64,000 nt of DNA, from contig NC_043758.1 in the NCBI RefSeq assembly GCF_902148845.1, forward strand, positions 38,028,143 through 38,092,142, written 5' to 3'. The position numbers and the translations under genes are program-made. The notes under the pieces were generated by a model, which was not told the DNA's origin, made no database searches, and was given only the letters and a program-made list of their open reading frames with translations. Shown here piece after piece: positions 12,383-26,018 of the stretch (the stretch's first letter is position 1; every line of letters starts with the position of its first letter). Source of the DNA: Salarias fasciatus. Its lineage: Eukaryota > Chordata > Actinopteri > Blenniiformes > Blenniidae.

Positions 12383-12498
12383 CAACCCCACGAGACAGTG
12401 GGGAATCAAAAATTGGAATCGACTCCTGATACTTCTCTCCACGGAAATCTTTAGTAAAAGGCGAAAGATTTATACGATCTGAAGAGAAGCAAGAGCTT
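12383..12498 (-). ncRNA. rnu5: U5 snRNA copy 20
   Basis: Full consensus with a class B upstream flank. Confidence 0.95.
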
Positions 12499-13003
12499 TC
12501 TGTAGAGTCGTGGTTGGAAGCAATGGTCCCTCTTTGGTTCAATGTCCTCCTCTCTCGTGGTCCTGAAATGTGGGTTGGGTTAAAGGGCTAAATTCATTTG
12601 CAAATCCATCATAGTCTGTGGTCAAGGTTTGACAGCAGTATGAAAATTGCTTCCAATTAGGACAATGATTGTACTTTCACAAAGTATTACAGTGATACTG
12701 AGTGTCATGGCCACGCCCATAACCTTGAAGCGTTTTTTTACTCTCCACACATTTGGTAAGAGGTCCAGCTGTAAGGGCTTTTCCTGAGCAACCTTTGTCA
12801 GTAGATCACAACCTCCCAGTTTTCAGGGTTGATCAGACATGTTGACCTTTTCACAATACCCACATATGTTCCCAAATCCAGACAAGTCCCATCTCGGATA
12901 TGCCAAGGCATTGATACGGATAAGTGTTGTCAGTAAAGGCTGCAATTACTTTCTTACCGCTGTTGCTCTTCATGTGTTTAGTTGTTTTCATTGACATCGA
13001 TTG

Positions 13004-13119
13004 CAACCCCACGAGACAGTGGGGAATCAAAAATTGGAATCGACTCCTGAAGTTTGTCTCCACGGAAATCTTTAGTAAAAGGCGAAAGATTTATACGATC
13101 TGAAGAGAAGCAAGAGCTT
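13004..13119 (-). ncRNA. rnu5: U5 snRNA copy 21, stem I variant
   Basis: G64C, G67A, U68C and A69U, closely related to copy 14. Confidence 0.82.
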
Positions 13120-13625
13120 TCTGAAGAGTTGTGGTTGGAAGCATTGCGCCCCCTTGGGTTCAATGTCCTCCTCTCTCGTGGTCCTTAGATGTGGGTTGGG
13201 TTAAAGGGCTAAATTCATTTGCAAATCCATCATAGTCTGTGGTCAAGGTTTGACAGCATTATGAAAATTTCTTCTAATTAGGACAATGACTGTACTTTCA
13301 CAAAGTATTACAGTGATAATGAGTGTCATGGCCACGCCCATAACCTTGAACCTTTTTTTTACTCTCTAAACATTTTGTAAGAGGTCGCGCTGTAAGGCCT
13401 TTCCCTGTGAACATTTCTTATTTTGTCACAACATCCCAGTTTTCAGGGTTCATCAGACATGTTGGCCAAACCACAATACCCACATATGTTCCCAAATCCA
13501 GACAAGTCCCATCTCGGATATGCCAAGGCATTGATACAGGATAAGTGTTGTCAGGAAAGGCTGCACTTACTTTCTTACCTGCTGTCGCTCCTCATGTGTT
13601 TAGTTGTTTTCATTGACATCAATTG

Positions 13626-13741
13626 CAACCCCACGAGACAGTGGGGAATCAAAAATTGGAATCGACTCCTGATACTTCTCTCCACGGAAATCTTTAGTAA
13701 AAGGCGAAAGATTTATACGATCTGAAGAGAAGCAAGAGCTT
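13626..13741 (-). ncRNA. rnu5: U5 snRNA copy 22
   Basis: Full consensus with a class B upstream flank. Confidence 0.95.
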
Positions 13742-14245
13742 TCTGTAGAGTCGTGGTTGGAAGCAATGGTCCCTCTTTGGTTCAATGTCCTCCTCTCTCG
13801 TGGTCCTGAAATGTGGGTTGGGTTAAAAGGCTAAATTCATTTGCAAATCCATCATAGTCTGTGGTCAAGGTTTGACAGCAGTATGAAAATTGCTTCCAAT
13901 TAGGACAATGATTGTACTTTCACAAAGTATTACAGTGATACTGAGTGTCATGGCCACGCCCATAACCTTGAATCTTTTTTTACTCTCTAAACATTTTGTA
14001 AGAGGTCCCGCTGTAAGGCCTTTCCCTGTGAACATTTCTAATTTGGTCACAACATCCCAGTTATCAGGGTTCATCAGACATGCTGGCCAAATCACAATAC
14101 CCACATATGTTCCCAAATCCAGACAAGTTCCATCTCGGATATGCCAAGGCATTGATACAGATAAGTGTTGTCAGTAAAGGCTGCAATTACTTTCTTACCG
14201 CTGTTGCTCTTCATGTGTTTTAGTTGTTTTCATTGACATCAATTG

Positions 14246-14361
14246 CAACCCCACGAGACAGTGGGGAATCAAAAATTGGAATCGACTCCTGATACTTCTC
14301 TCCACGGAAATCTTTAGTAAAAGGCGAAAGATTTATACGATCTGAAGAGAAGCAAGAGCTT
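14246..14361 (-). ncRNA. rnu5: U5 snRNA copy 23
   Basis: Full consensus. Confidence 0.95.
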
Positions 14362-14863
14362 TCTGAAGAGTCGTGGTTGGAAGCATTGCGCCCCCTTGGT
14401 TCAATGTCCTCCTCTCTCGTGGTCCTTAGATGTGGGTTGGGTTAAAGGGCTAAATTCATTTGCAAATCCATCATAGTCTGTGGTCAAGGTTTGACAGCAT
14501 TATGAAAATTTCTTCTAATTAGGACAATGACTGTACTTTCACAAAGTATTACAGTGATAATGAGTGTCATGGCCACGCCCATAACCTTGAACCTTTTTTT
14601 TACTCTCTAAACATTTGTAAGAGGTCGCGCTGTAAGGCCTTTTCCTGTAAACATTTCTTATTTTGTCACAACATCCCAGTTTTCAGGGTTCATCAGACAT
14701 GTTGGCCAAATAACAATACCCACATATGTTCCAAAATCCAGACAAGTTCCATCTCGGATATGCCAAGGCATTGATACGGATAAGTGTTGTCAGTAAAGGC
14801 TGCAATTACTTTCTTACCGCTGTTGCTCTTCATGTGTTTAGTTGTTTTCATTGACATCGATTG

Positions 14864-14980
14864 CAACCCCACGAGACAGTGGGGAATCAAAAATTGGAAT
14901 TCGACTCCTGACACTTCTCTCCACGGAAATCTTAAGTAAAAGGCGAAAGATTTATACGATCTGAAGAGAAGCATGAGCTT
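14864..14980 (-). ncRNA. rnu5: U5 snRNA copy 24, multi-site variant
   Basis: Shares U7A, A47U and A69G with copy 17 and has one extra A before the Sm site (117 nt). Class B flank. Confidence 0.8.
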
Positions 14981-15485
14981 TCTGTAGAGTCGTGGTTGGA
15001 AGCAATGGTCCCTCTTTGGTTCAATGTCCTCCTCTCTCGTGGTCCTGAAATGTGGGTTGGGTTAAAGGGCTAAATTCATTTGCAAATCCATCATAGCCTG
15101 TGGTCAAGGTTTGACAGCAGTATGAAAATTGCTTCCAATTAGGACAATGATTGTACTTTCACAAAGTATTACAGTGATACTGAGTGTCATGGCCACGCCC
15201 ATAACCTTGAAGCGTTTTTTTACTCTCCACACATTTGGTAAGAGGTCCAGCTGTAAGGGCTTTTCCTGAGCAACCTTTGTCAGTAGATCACAACCTCCCA
15301 GTTTTCAGGGTTGATCAGACATGTTGACCTTTTCACAATACCCACATACGATCCAAAATCCAGACAAGTTCCATCTCGGATATGCCAAGGCATTGATACG
15401 GATAAGTGTTGTCAGTAAAGGCTGCAATTACTTTCTTACCGCTGTTGCTCTTCATGTGTTTAGTTGTTTTCATTGACATCGATTG

Positions 15486-15601
15486 CAACCCCACGAGACA
15501 GTGGGGAATCAAAAATTGGAATCGACTCCTGATACTTCTCTCCACGGAAATCTTTAGTAAAAGGCGAAAGATTTATACGATCTGAAGAGAAGCAAGAGCT
15601 T
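15486..15601 (-). ncRNA. rnu5: U5 snRNA copy 25
   Basis: Full consensus. Confidence 0.95.
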
Positions 15602-16104
15602 TCTGAAGAGTTGTGGTTGGAAGCATTGCGCCCCCTTGGGTTCAATGTCCTCCTCTCTCGTGGTCCTTAGATGTGGGTTGGGTTAAAGGGCTAAATTCAT
15701 TTGCAAATCCATCATAGTCTGTGGTCAAGGTTTGACAGCATTATGAAAATTTCTTCTAATTAGGACAATGACTGTACTTTCACAAAGTATTACAGTGATA
15801 ATGAGTGTCATGGCCACGCCCATAACCTTGAACCTTTTTTTTACTCTCTAAACATTTTGTAAGAGGTCGCGCTGTAAGGCCTTTCCCTGTGAACATTTCT
15901 ATTTTGTCACAACATCCCAGTTTTCAGGGTTCATCAGACATGTTGGCCAAATCACAATACCCACATATGTTCCCAAATCCAGACAAGTCCATCTCGGATA
16001 TGCCAAGGCATTGATACGGATAAGTGTTGTCAGGAAAGGCTGCACTTACTTTCTTACCTGCTGTTGCTCCTCATGTGTTTAGTTGTTTTCATTGACATCA
16101 ATTG

Positions 16105-16220
16105 CAACCCCACGAGACAGTGGGGAATCAAAAATTGGAATCGACTCCTGATACTTCTCTCCACGGAAATCTTTAGTAAAAGGCGAAAGATTTATACGAT
16201 CTGAAGAGAAGCAAGAGCTT
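16105..16220 (-). ncRNA. rnu5: U5 snRNA copy 26
   Basis: Full consensus with a class B-type flank that has small indels. Confidence 0.95.
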
Positions 16221-16725
16221 TCTGTAGAGTCGTGATTGGAAGCAATTGCGTCCCTCTTTGGTTCAATGTCCTCCTCTCTCGTGGTCCTGAAATGTGGGTT
16301 GGGTTAAAGGGCTAAATTCATTTGCAAATCCATCATAGTCTGTGGTCAAGGTTTGACAGCAGTATGAAAATTGCTTCCAATTAGGACAATGATTGTACTT
16401 TCACAAAGTATTACAGTGATACTGAGTGTCATGGCCACGCCCATAACCTTGAACCTTTTTTTACTCTCTAAACATTTTGTAAGAGGTCCGCTGTAAGGCC
16501 TTTCCCTGTGAACATTTCTAATTTGGTCACAACATCCCAGTTATCAGGGTTCATCAGACATGTTGGCCAAATCACAATACCCACATATGTTCCCAAATCC
16601 AGACAAGTTCCATCTCGGATATGCCAAGGCATTGATACAGATAAGTGTTGTCATGTAAAGGCTGCAATTACTTTCTTACCGCTGTTGCTCTTCATGTGTT
16701 TAGTTGTTTTCATTGACATCAATTG

Positions 16726-16841
16726 CAACCCCACGAGACAGTGGGGAATCAAAAATTGGAATCGACTCCTGATGTTTCTCTCCACGGAAATCTTTAGTAA
16801 AAGGCGAAAGATTTATACGATCTGAAGAGAAGCAAGAGCTT
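16726..16841 (-). ncRNA. rnu5: U5 snRNA copy 27
   Basis: G67A and U68C at the base of stem I. Confidence 0.87.
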
Positions 16842-17344
16842 TCTGAAGAGTCGTGGTTGGAAGCATTGCGCCCCCTTGGTTCAATGTCCTCCTCTCTCGT
16901 GGTCCTTAGATGTGGGTTGGGTTAAAGGGCTAAATTCATTTGCAAATCCATCATAGTCTGTGGTCAAGGTTTGACAGCATTATGAAAATTTCTTCTAATT
17001 AGGACAATGACTGTACTTTCACAAAGTATTACAGTGATAATGAGTGTCATGGCCACGCCCATAACCTTGAACCTTTTTTTTGCTCTCTAAACATTTTGTA
17101 AGAGGTCGCGCTGTAAGGCCTTTCCCTGTGAACATTTCTTATTTTGTCACAACATCCCAGTTTTCAGGGTTCATCAGACATGTTGGCCAAACCACAATAC
17201 CCACATATGTTCCCAAATCCAGACAAGTCCCATCTCGGATATGCCAAGGCATTGATACAGATAAGTGTTTTCAGGAAAGGCTGCACTTACTTTCTTACTG
17301 CTGTCGCTCCTCATGTGTTTAGTTGTTTTCATTGACATCAATTG

Positions 17345-17461
17345 CAACCCCACGAGACAGTGGGGAATCAAAAATTGGAATTCGACTCCTGATACTTCTC
17401 TCCACGGAAATCTTTAGTAAAAGGCGAAAGATTTATACGATCTGAAGAGAAGCAAGAGCTT
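17345..17461 (-). ncRNA. rnu5: U5 snRNA copy 28
   Basis: One extra A between positions 79 and 82 (117 nt); otherwise consensus. Confidence 0.9.
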
Positions 17462-17964
17462 CTGAAGAGTTGTGGTTGGAAGCATTGCGCCCGCTTGGGT
17501 TCAATGTCCTCCTCTCTCGTGGTCCTTAGATGTGGGTTGGGTTAAAGGGCTAAATTCATTTGCAAATCCATCATAGTCTGTGGTCAAGGTTTGACAGCAG
17601 TATGAAAATTTCTTCTAATTAGGACAATGACTGTACTTTCACAAAGTATTACAGTGATAATGAGTGTCATGGCCACGCCCATAACCTTGAACCTTTTTTT
17701 TACTCTCTAAACATTTTGTAAGAGGTCCCGCTGTAAGGGCTTTCCCTGTGAACATTTCTTATTTTGTCACAACATCCCAGTTATCAGGGTTCATCGGACA
17801 TGTTGGCCAAATCACAATACCCACATATGCTCCCAAATCCAGACAAGTTCCATCTAAAATATTGCAAGGCATTGATACGGATAAGTGTTGTCAGGAAAGG
17901 CTGCAATTACTTCCTTACCGCTGTTGCTCTCCATGTGTTTAGTTGTTTTCATTGACATCAATTG

Positions 17965-18080
17965 CAACCCCACGAGACAGTGGGGAATCAAAAATTGGAT
18001 TTGACTCCTGATACTTCTCTCCACGGAAATCTTTAGTAAAAGGCGAAAGATTTATACGATCTGAAGAGAAGCAAGAGCTT
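17965..18080 (-). ncRNA. rnu5: U5 snRNA copy 29
   Basis: G79A and U81A. Confidence 0.91.
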
Positions 18081-18584
18081 TCTGAAGAGTCGTGGTTGGA
18101 AGCATTGCGCCCCCTTGGGTTCAATGTCCTCCTCTCTCGTGGTCCTTAGATGTGGGTTGGGTTAAAGGGCTAAATTCATTTGCAAATCCATCATAGTCTG
18201 TGGTCAAGGTTTGACAGTAGTATGAAAATTGCTTCCAATTAGGACAATGACTGTACTTTCACAAAGTATTACAGTGATAATGAGTGTCATGGCCACGCCC
18301 ATAACCTTGAACCTTTTTTTTACTCTCTAAACATTTTGTAAGAGGTCCCGCTGTAAGGGCTTTCCCTGTGAACATTTCAAATTTTGTCACAACATCCCAG
18401 TTTTCAGGGTTCATCAGACATGTTGGCCAAATAACAATACCCACATATGTTCCAAAATCCAGACAAGTTCCATCTCGGATATGCCAAGGCATTGATACGG
18501 ATAAGTGTTGTCAGTAAAGGCTGCAATTACTTTCTTACCGCTGTTGCTCCTCATGTGTTTAGTTGTTTTCATTGACATCGATTG

Positions 18585-18700
18585 CAACCCCACGAGACAG
18601 TGGGGAATCAAAAATTGGAATCGACTCCTGATACTTCTCTCCACGGAAATCTTTAGTAAAAGGCGAAAGATTTATACGATCTGAAGAGAAGCAAGAGCTT
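18585..18700 (-). ncRNA. rnu5: U5 snRNA copy 30
   Basis: Full consensus with a class B upstream flank. Confidence 0.95.
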
Positions 18701-19203
18701 TCTGTAGAGTCGTGGTTGGAAGCAATGGTCCCTCTTTGGTTCAATGTCCTCCTCTCTCGTGGTCCTGAAATGTGGGTTGGGTTAAAGGGCTAAATTCATT
18801 TGCAAATCCATCATAGTCTGTGGTCAAGGTTTGACAGCAGTATGAAAATTGCTTCCAATTAGGACAATGACTGTACTTTCACAAAGTATTACAGTGATAA
18901 TGAGTGTCATGGCCACGCCCATAACCTTGAACCTTTTTTTTACTCTCTAAACATTTGTAAGAGGTCCCGCTGTAAGGCCTTTTCCTGTGAACATTTCTTA
19001 TTTTGTCACAACATCCCAGTTTTCAGGGTTCATCAGACATGTTGGCCAAATCACAATACCCACATATGTTCCAAAATCCAGACAAGTTCCATCTCGGATA
19101 TGCCAAGGCATTGATACGGATAAGTGTTGTCAGTAAAGGCTGCAATTACTTTCTTACCGCTGTTGCTCTTCATGTGTTTAGTTGTTTTCATTGACATCGA
19201 TTG

Positions 19204-19319
19204 CAACCCCACGAGACAGTGGGGAATCAAAAATTGGAATCGACTCCTGATACTTCTCTCCACGGAAATCTTTAGTAAAAGGCGAAAGATTTATACGATC
19301 TGAAGAGAAGCAAGAGCTT
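19204..19319 (-). ncRNA. rnu5: U5 snRNA copy 31
   Basis: Full consensus. Confidence 0.95.
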
Positions 19320-19820
19320 TCTGAAGAGTCGTGGTTGGAAGCATTGCGCCCCCTTGGGTTCAATGTCCTCCTCTCTCGTGGTCCTTAGATGTGGGTTGGG
19401 TTAAAGGGCTAAATTCATTTGCAAATCCATCATAGTCTGTGGTCAAGGTTTGACAGCAGTATGAAAATTTCTTCCAATTAGGACAATGACTGTACTTTCA
19501 CAAAGTATTACAGTGATAATGAGTGTCATGGCCACGCCCATAACCTTGAACCTTTTTTTTACTCTCTAAACATTTTGTAAGAGGTCGCGCTGTAAGGCCT
19601 TTCCCTGTGAACATTTATTTTGTCACAACATCCCAGTTTTCAGGGTTCATCAGACATGTTGGCCAAATCACAATACCCACATATGTTCCCAAATCCAGAC
19701 AAGTCCCATCTCGGATATGCCAAGGCATTGATACAGATAAGTGTTGTCAGGAAAGGCTGCACTTACTTTCTTACCGCTGTCGCTCCTCATGTGTTTAGTT
19801 GTTTTCATTGACATCAATTG

Positions 19821-19936
19821 CAACCCCACGAGACAGTGGGGAATCAAAAATTGGAATCGACTCCTGATACTTCTCTCCACGGAAATCTTTAGTAAAAGGC
19901 GAAAGATTTATACGATCTGAAGAGAAGCAAGAGCTT
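19821..19936 (-). ncRNA. rnu5: U5 snRNA copy 32
   Basis: Full consensus. Its upstream flank is a hybrid: class B for the first bases, then class A. Confidence 0.95.
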
Positions 19937-20440
19937 TCTGTAGAGTTGTGGTTGGAAGCATTGCGCCCGCTTGGGTTCAATGTCCTCCTCTCTCGTGGTC
20001 CTTAGATGTGGGTTGGGTTAAAGGGCTAAATTCATTTGCAAATCCATCATAGTCTGTGGTCAAGGTTTGACAGCAGTATGAAAATTTCTTCTAATTAGGA
20101 CAATGACTGTACTTTCACAAAGTATTACAGTGATAATGAGTGTCATGGCCACGCCCATAACCTTGAACCTTTTTTTTACTCTCTAAACATTTTGTAAGAG
20201 GTCCCGCTGTAAGGGCTTTCCCTGTGAACATTTCTTATTTTGTCACAACATCCCAGTTATCAGGGTTCATCGGACATGTTGGCCAAATCACAATACCCAC
20301 ATATGCTCCCAAATCCAGACAAGTTCCATCTAAAATATTGCAAGGCATTGATACGGATAAGTGTTGTCAGGAAAGGCTGCAATTACTTCCTTACCGCTGT
20401 TGCTCTCCAATTGTTTAGTTGTTTTCATTGACATCAATTG

Positions 20441-20556
20441 CAACCCCACGAGACAGTGGGGAATCAAAAATTGGATTCGACTCCTGATACTTCTCTCCAC
20501 GGAAATCTTTAGTAAAAGGCGAAAGATTTATACGATCTGAAGAGAAGCAAGAGCTT
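20441..20556 (-). ncRNA. rnu5: U5 snRNA copy 33
   Basis: U81A only. Confidence 0.92.
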
Positions 20557-21060
20557 TCTGAAGAGTCGTGGTTGGAAGCATTGCGCCCCCTTGGGTTCAA
20601 TGTCCTCCTCTCTCGTGGTCCTTAGATGTGGGTTGGGTTAAAGGGCTAAATTCATTTGCAAATCCATCATAGTCTGTGGTCAAGGTTTGACAGTAGTATG
20701 AAAATTTCTTCCAATTAGGACAATGACTGTACTTTCACAAAGTATTACAGTGATAATGAGTGTCATGGCCACGCCCATAACCTTGAACCTTTTTTTTACT
20801 CTCTAAACATTTTGTAAGAGGTCCCGCTGTAAGGGCTTTCCCTGTGAACATTTCTAATTTTGTCACAACATCCCAGTTTTCAGGGTTCATCAGACATGTT
20901 GGCCAAATAACAATACCCACATATGTTCCAAAATCCAGACAAGTTCCATCTCGGATATGCCAAGGCATTGATACGGATAAGTGTTGTCAGTAAAGGCTGC
21001 AATTACTTTCTTACCGCTGTCGCTCCTCATGTGTTTAGTTGTTTTCATTGACATCGATTG

Positions 21061-21176
21061 CAACCCCACGAGACAGTGGGGAATCAAAAATTGGAATCGA
21101 CTCCTGATACTTCTCTCCACGGAAATCTTTAGTAAAAGGCGAAAGATTTATACGATCTGAAGAGAAGCAAGAGCTT
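21061..21176 (-). ncRNA. rnu5: U5 snRNA copy 34
   Basis: Full consensus with a class B upstream flank. Confidence 0.95.
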
Positions 21177-21682
21177 TCTGTAGAGTCGTGGTTGGAAGCA
21201 ATGGTCCCTCTTTGGTTCAATGTCCTCCTCTCTCGTGGTCCTGAAATGTGGGTTGGGTTAAAGGGCTAAATTCATTTGCAAATCCATCATAGTCTGTGGT
21301 CAAGGTTTGACAGCAGTATGAAAATTGCTTCCAATTAGGACAATGATTGTACTTTCACAAAGTATTACAGTGATACTGAGTGTCATGGCCACGCCCATAA
21401 CCTTGAAGCGTTTTTTTACTCTCCACACATTTAGTAAGAGGTCCAGCTGTAAGGGCTTTTCCTGAGCAACCTTTGTCAGTTAGATCACAACCTCCCAGTT
21501 TTCAGGGTTGATCAGACATGTTGGCACATTCACAATACCCACATATGTTCCAAAATCCAGACAAGTTCCATCTCGGATATGCCAAGGCATTGATACGGAT
21601 AAGTGTTGTCAGTAAAGGCTGCAATTACTTTCTTACCGCTGTTGCTCTTCATGTGTTTAGTTGTTTTCATTGACATCGATTG

Positions 21683-21798
21683 CAACCCCACGAGAAAGTG
21701 GGGAATCAAAAATTGGAATCGACTCCTGATACTTCTCTCCACGGAAATCTTTAGTAAAAGGCGAAAGATTTATACGATCTGAAGAGAAGCAAGAGCTT
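21683..21798 (-). ncRNA. rnu5: U5 snRNA copy 35
   Basis: Terminal hairpin loop UUUCUC; otherwise consensus. Confidence 0.93.
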
Positions 21799-22302
21799 TC
21801 TGAAGAGTTGTGGTTGGAAGCATTGCGCCCCCTTGGGTTCAATGTCCTCCTCTCTCGTGGTCCTTAGATGTGGGTTGGGTTAAAGGGCTAAATTCATTTG
21901 CAAATCCATCATAGTCTGTGGTCAAGGTTTGACAGCATTATGAAAATTTCTTCTAATTAGGACAATGACTGTACTTTCACAAAGTATTACAGTGATAATG
22001 AGTGTCATGGCCACGCCCATAACCTTGAACCTTTTTTTTACTCTCTAAACATTTTGTAAGAGGTCGCGCTGTAAGGCCTTTCCCTGTGAACATTTCTTAT
22101 TTTGTCACAACATCCCAGTTTTCAGGGTTCATCAGACATGTTGGCCAAATCACAATACCCACATATGTTCCCAAATCCAGACAAGTCCCATCTCGGATAT
22201 GCCAAGGCATTGATACGGATAAGTGTTGTCAGGAAAGGCTGCACTTACTTTCTTACCGCTGTTGCTCCTCATGTGTTTAGTTGTTTTCATTGACATCAAT
22301 TG

Positions 22303-22418
22303 CAACCCCACGAGACAGTGGGGAATCAAAAATTGGATTCGACTCCTGATACTTCTCTCCACGGAAATCTTTAGTAAAAGGCGAAAGATTTATACGATCT
22401 GAAGAGAAGCAAGAGCTT
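22303..22418 (-). ncRNA. rnu5: U5 snRNA copy 36
   Basis: U81A only. Confidence 0.92.
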
Positions 22419-22921
22419 TCTGAAGAGTTGTGGTTGGAAGCATTGCGCCCGCTTGGGTTCAATGTCCTCCTCTCTCGTGGTCCTTAGATGTGGGTTGGGT
22501 TAAAGGGCTAAATTCATTTGCAAATCCATCATAGTCTGTGGTCAAGGTTTGACAGTAGTATGAAAATTTCTTCCAATTAGGACAATGACTGTACTTTCAC
22601 AAAGTATTACAGTGATAATGAGTGTCATGGCCACGCCCATAACCTTGAACCTTTTTTTTACTCTCTAAACATTTTGTAAGAGGTCCCGCTGTAAGGGCTT
22701 TCCCTGTGAACATTTCTTATTTTGTCACAACATCCCAGTTTTCAGGGTTCATCAGACATGTTGGCCAAATCACAATACCCACATATGTTCCCAAATCCAG
22801 ACAAGTTCCATCTCAGATATGCCAAGGCATTGATACGAATAAGCGTTGTCAGGAAAGGCTGCAATTACTTCCTTACCGCTGTTGCTCTCATGTGTTTAGT
22901 TGTTTTCATTGACATCGATTG

Positions 22922-23038
22922 CAACCCCACGAGACAGTGGGGAATCAAAAATTGGAATTCGACTCCTGATACTTCTCTCCACGGAAATCTTTAGTAAAAG
23001 GCGAAAGATTTATACGATCTGAAGAGAAGCAAGAGCTT
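22922..23038 (-). ncRNA. rnu5: U5 snRNA copy 37
   Basis: One extra A before the Sm site, as in copy 28 (117 nt). Confidence 0.9.
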
Positions 23039-23539
23039 TCTGAAGAGTCGTGGTTGGAAGCATTGCGCCCCCTTGGGTTCAATGTCCTCCTCTCTCGTGG
23101 TCCTTAGATGTGGGTTGGGTTAAAGGGCTAAATTCATTTGCAAATCCATCATAGTCTGTGGTCAAGGTTTGACAGTAGTATGAAAATTTCTTCCAATTAG
23201 GACAATGACTGTACTTTCACAAAGTATTACAGTGATAATGAGTGTCATGGCCACGCCCATAACCTTGAACCTTTTTTTTACTCTCTAAACATTTTGTAAG
23301 AGGTCCGCTGTAAGGCCTTTCCTGTGAACATTTCTTATTTTGTCACAACATCCCAGTTTTCAGGGTTCATCAGACATGTTGGCCAAATCACAATACCCAC
23401 ATATGTTCCAAATCCAGACAAGTTCCATCTCGGATATGCCAAGGCATTGATACGGATAAGTGTTGTCAGGAAAGGCTGCACTTACTTTCTTACCGCTGTT
23501 GCTCTTCATGTGTTTAGTTGTTTTCATTGACATCGATTG

Positions 23540-23655
23540 CAACCCCACGAGACAGTGGGGAATCAAAAATTGGAATCGACTCCTGATACTTCTCTCCACG
23601 GAAATCTTTAGTAAAAGGCGAAAGATTTATACGATCTGAAGAGAAGCAAGAGCTT
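23540..23655 (-). ncRNA. rnu5: U5 snRNA copy 38
   Basis: Full consensus. Confidence 0.95.
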
Positions 23656-24159
23656 TCTGAAGAGTTGTGGTTGGAAGCATTGCGCCCCCTTGGGTTCAAT
23701 GTCCTCCTCTCTCGTGGTCCTTAGATGTGGGTTGGGTTAAAGGGCTAAATTCATTTGCAAATCCATCATAGTCTGTGGTCAAGGTTTGACAGTAGTATGA
23801 AAATTTCTTCCAATTAGGACAATGACTGTACTTTCACAAAGTATTACAGTGATAATGAGTGTCATGGCCACGCCCATAACCTTGAACCTTTTTTTTACTC
23901 TCTAAACATTTTGTAAGAGGTCCCGCTGTAAGGGCTTTCCCTGTGAACATTTCTAATTTTGTCACAACATCCCAGTTTTCAGGGTTCATCAGACATGTTG
24001 GCCAAATCACAATACCCACATATGTTCCCAAATCCAGACAAGTTCCATCTCGGATATGCCAAGGCATTGATACGGATAAGTGTTGTCAGGAAAGGCTGCA
24101 ATTACTTTCTTACCGCTGTTGCTCCTCATGTGTTTAGTTGTTTTCATTGACATCGATTG

Positions 24160-24275
24160 CAACCCCACGAGACAGTGGGAAATCAAAAATTGGAATCGAC
24201 TCCTGATACTTCTCTCCACGGAAATCTTTAGTAAAAGGCGAAAGATTTATACGATCTGAAGAGAAGCAAGAGCTT
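24160..24275 (-). ncRNA. rnu5: U5 snRNA copy 39
   Basis: C96U converts the outer pair of the 3' hairpin to a U-G wobble. Class B flank. Confidence 0.91.
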
Positions 24276-24777
24276 TCTGTAGAGTCGTGGTTGGAAGCAA
24301 TGGTCCCTCTTTGGTTCAATGTCCTCCTCTCTCGTGGTCCTGAAATGTGGGTTGGGTTAAAGGGCTAAATTCATTTGCAAATCCATCATAGTCTGTGGTC
24401 AAGGTTTGACAGCAGTATGAAAATTGCTTCCAATTAGGACAATGACTGTACTTTCACAAAGTATTACAGTGATACTGAGTGTCATGGCCACGCCCATAAC
24501 CTTGAAGCCTTTTTTTTACTCTCTAAACATTTTGTAAGAGGTCGCGCTGTAAGGCCTTTCCCTGTGAACATTTATTTTGTCACAACATCCCAGTTTTCAG
24601 GGTTCATCAGACATGTTGGCCAAATCACAATACCCACATATGTTCCCAAATCCAGACAAGTTCCATCTCGGATATGCCAAGGCATTGATACGGATAAGTG
24701 TTGTCAGGAAAGGCTGCACTTACTTTCTTACCGCTGTCGCTCCTCATGTGTTTAGTTGTTTTCATTGACATCAATTG

Positions 24778-24893
24778 CAACCCCACGAGACAGTGGGGAA
24801 TCAAAAATTGGAATCGACTCCTGATACTTCTCTCCACGGAAATCTTTAGTAAAAGGCGAAAGATTTATACGATCTGAAGAGAAGCAAGAGCAT
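24778..24893 (-). ncRNA. rnu5: U5 snRNA copy 40
   Basis: A2U at the 5' end only. Class B flank. Confidence 0.91.
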
Positions 24894-25396
24894 TCTGTAG
24901 AGTCGTGGTTGGAAGCAATGGTCCCTCTTTGGTTCAATGTCCTCCTCTCTCGTGGTCCTGAAATGTGGGTTGGGTTAAAGGGCTAAATTCATTTGCAAAT
25001 CCATCATAGTCTGTGGTCAAGGTTTGACAGCAGTATGAAAATTTCTTCTAATTAGGACAATGACTGTACTTTCACAAAGTATTACAGTGATAATGAGTGT
25101 CATGGCCACGCCCATAACCTTGAACCTTTTTTTTACTCTCTAAACATTTTGTAAGAGGTCGCGCTGTAAGGCCTTTCCTGTGAACATTTCTATTTTGTCA
25201 CAACATCCCAGTTTTCAGGGTTCATCAGACATGTTGGCCAAATCACAATACCCACATATGTTCCCAAATCCAGACAAGTCCATCTCGGATATGCCAAGGC
25301 ATTGATACGGATAAGTGTTGTCAGTAAAGGCTGCAATTACTTTCTTACCTGCTGTTGCTCTTCATGTGTTTAGTTGTTTTCATTGACATCAGATTG

Positions 25397-25513
25397 CAAC
25401 CCCACGAGACAGTGGGGAATCAAAAATTGGAATCGACTCCTGATACTTTCTCTCCACGGAAATCTTTAGTAAAAGGCGAAAGATTTATACGATCTGAAGA
25501 GAAGCAAGAGCTT
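25397..25513 (-). ncRNA. rnu5: U5 snRNA copy 41
   Basis: One extra A in the 3' strand of stem I (117 nt). Several single-base indels cluster in this unit. Confidence 0.87.
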
Positions 25514-26018
25514 TCTGAAGAGTTCGTGGTTGGAAGCATTGCGCCCCCTTGGGTTCAATGTCCTCCTCTCTCGTGGTCCTTAGATGTGGGTTGGGTTAAA
25601 GGGCTAAATTCATTTGCAAATCCATCATAGTCTGTGGTCAAGGTTTGACAGCAGTATGAAAATTGCTTCCAATTAGGACAATGACTGTACTTTCACAAAG
25701 TATTACAGTGATAATGAGTGTCATGGCCACGCCCATAACCTTGAACCTTTTTTTTACTCTCTAAACATTTTGTAAGAGGTCCCGCTGTAAGGGCTTTCCC
25801 TGTGAACATTTCTAATTTTGTCACAACATCCCAGTTTTCAGGGTTCATCAGACATGTTGGCCAAATAACAATACCCACATATGTTCCAAAATCCAGACAA
25901 GTTCCATCTCGGATATGCCAAGGCATTGATACGGATAAGTGTTGTCAGTAAAGGCTGCAATTACTTTCTTACCGCTGTTGCTCCTCATGTGTTTAGTTGT
26001 TTTCATTGACATCGATTG

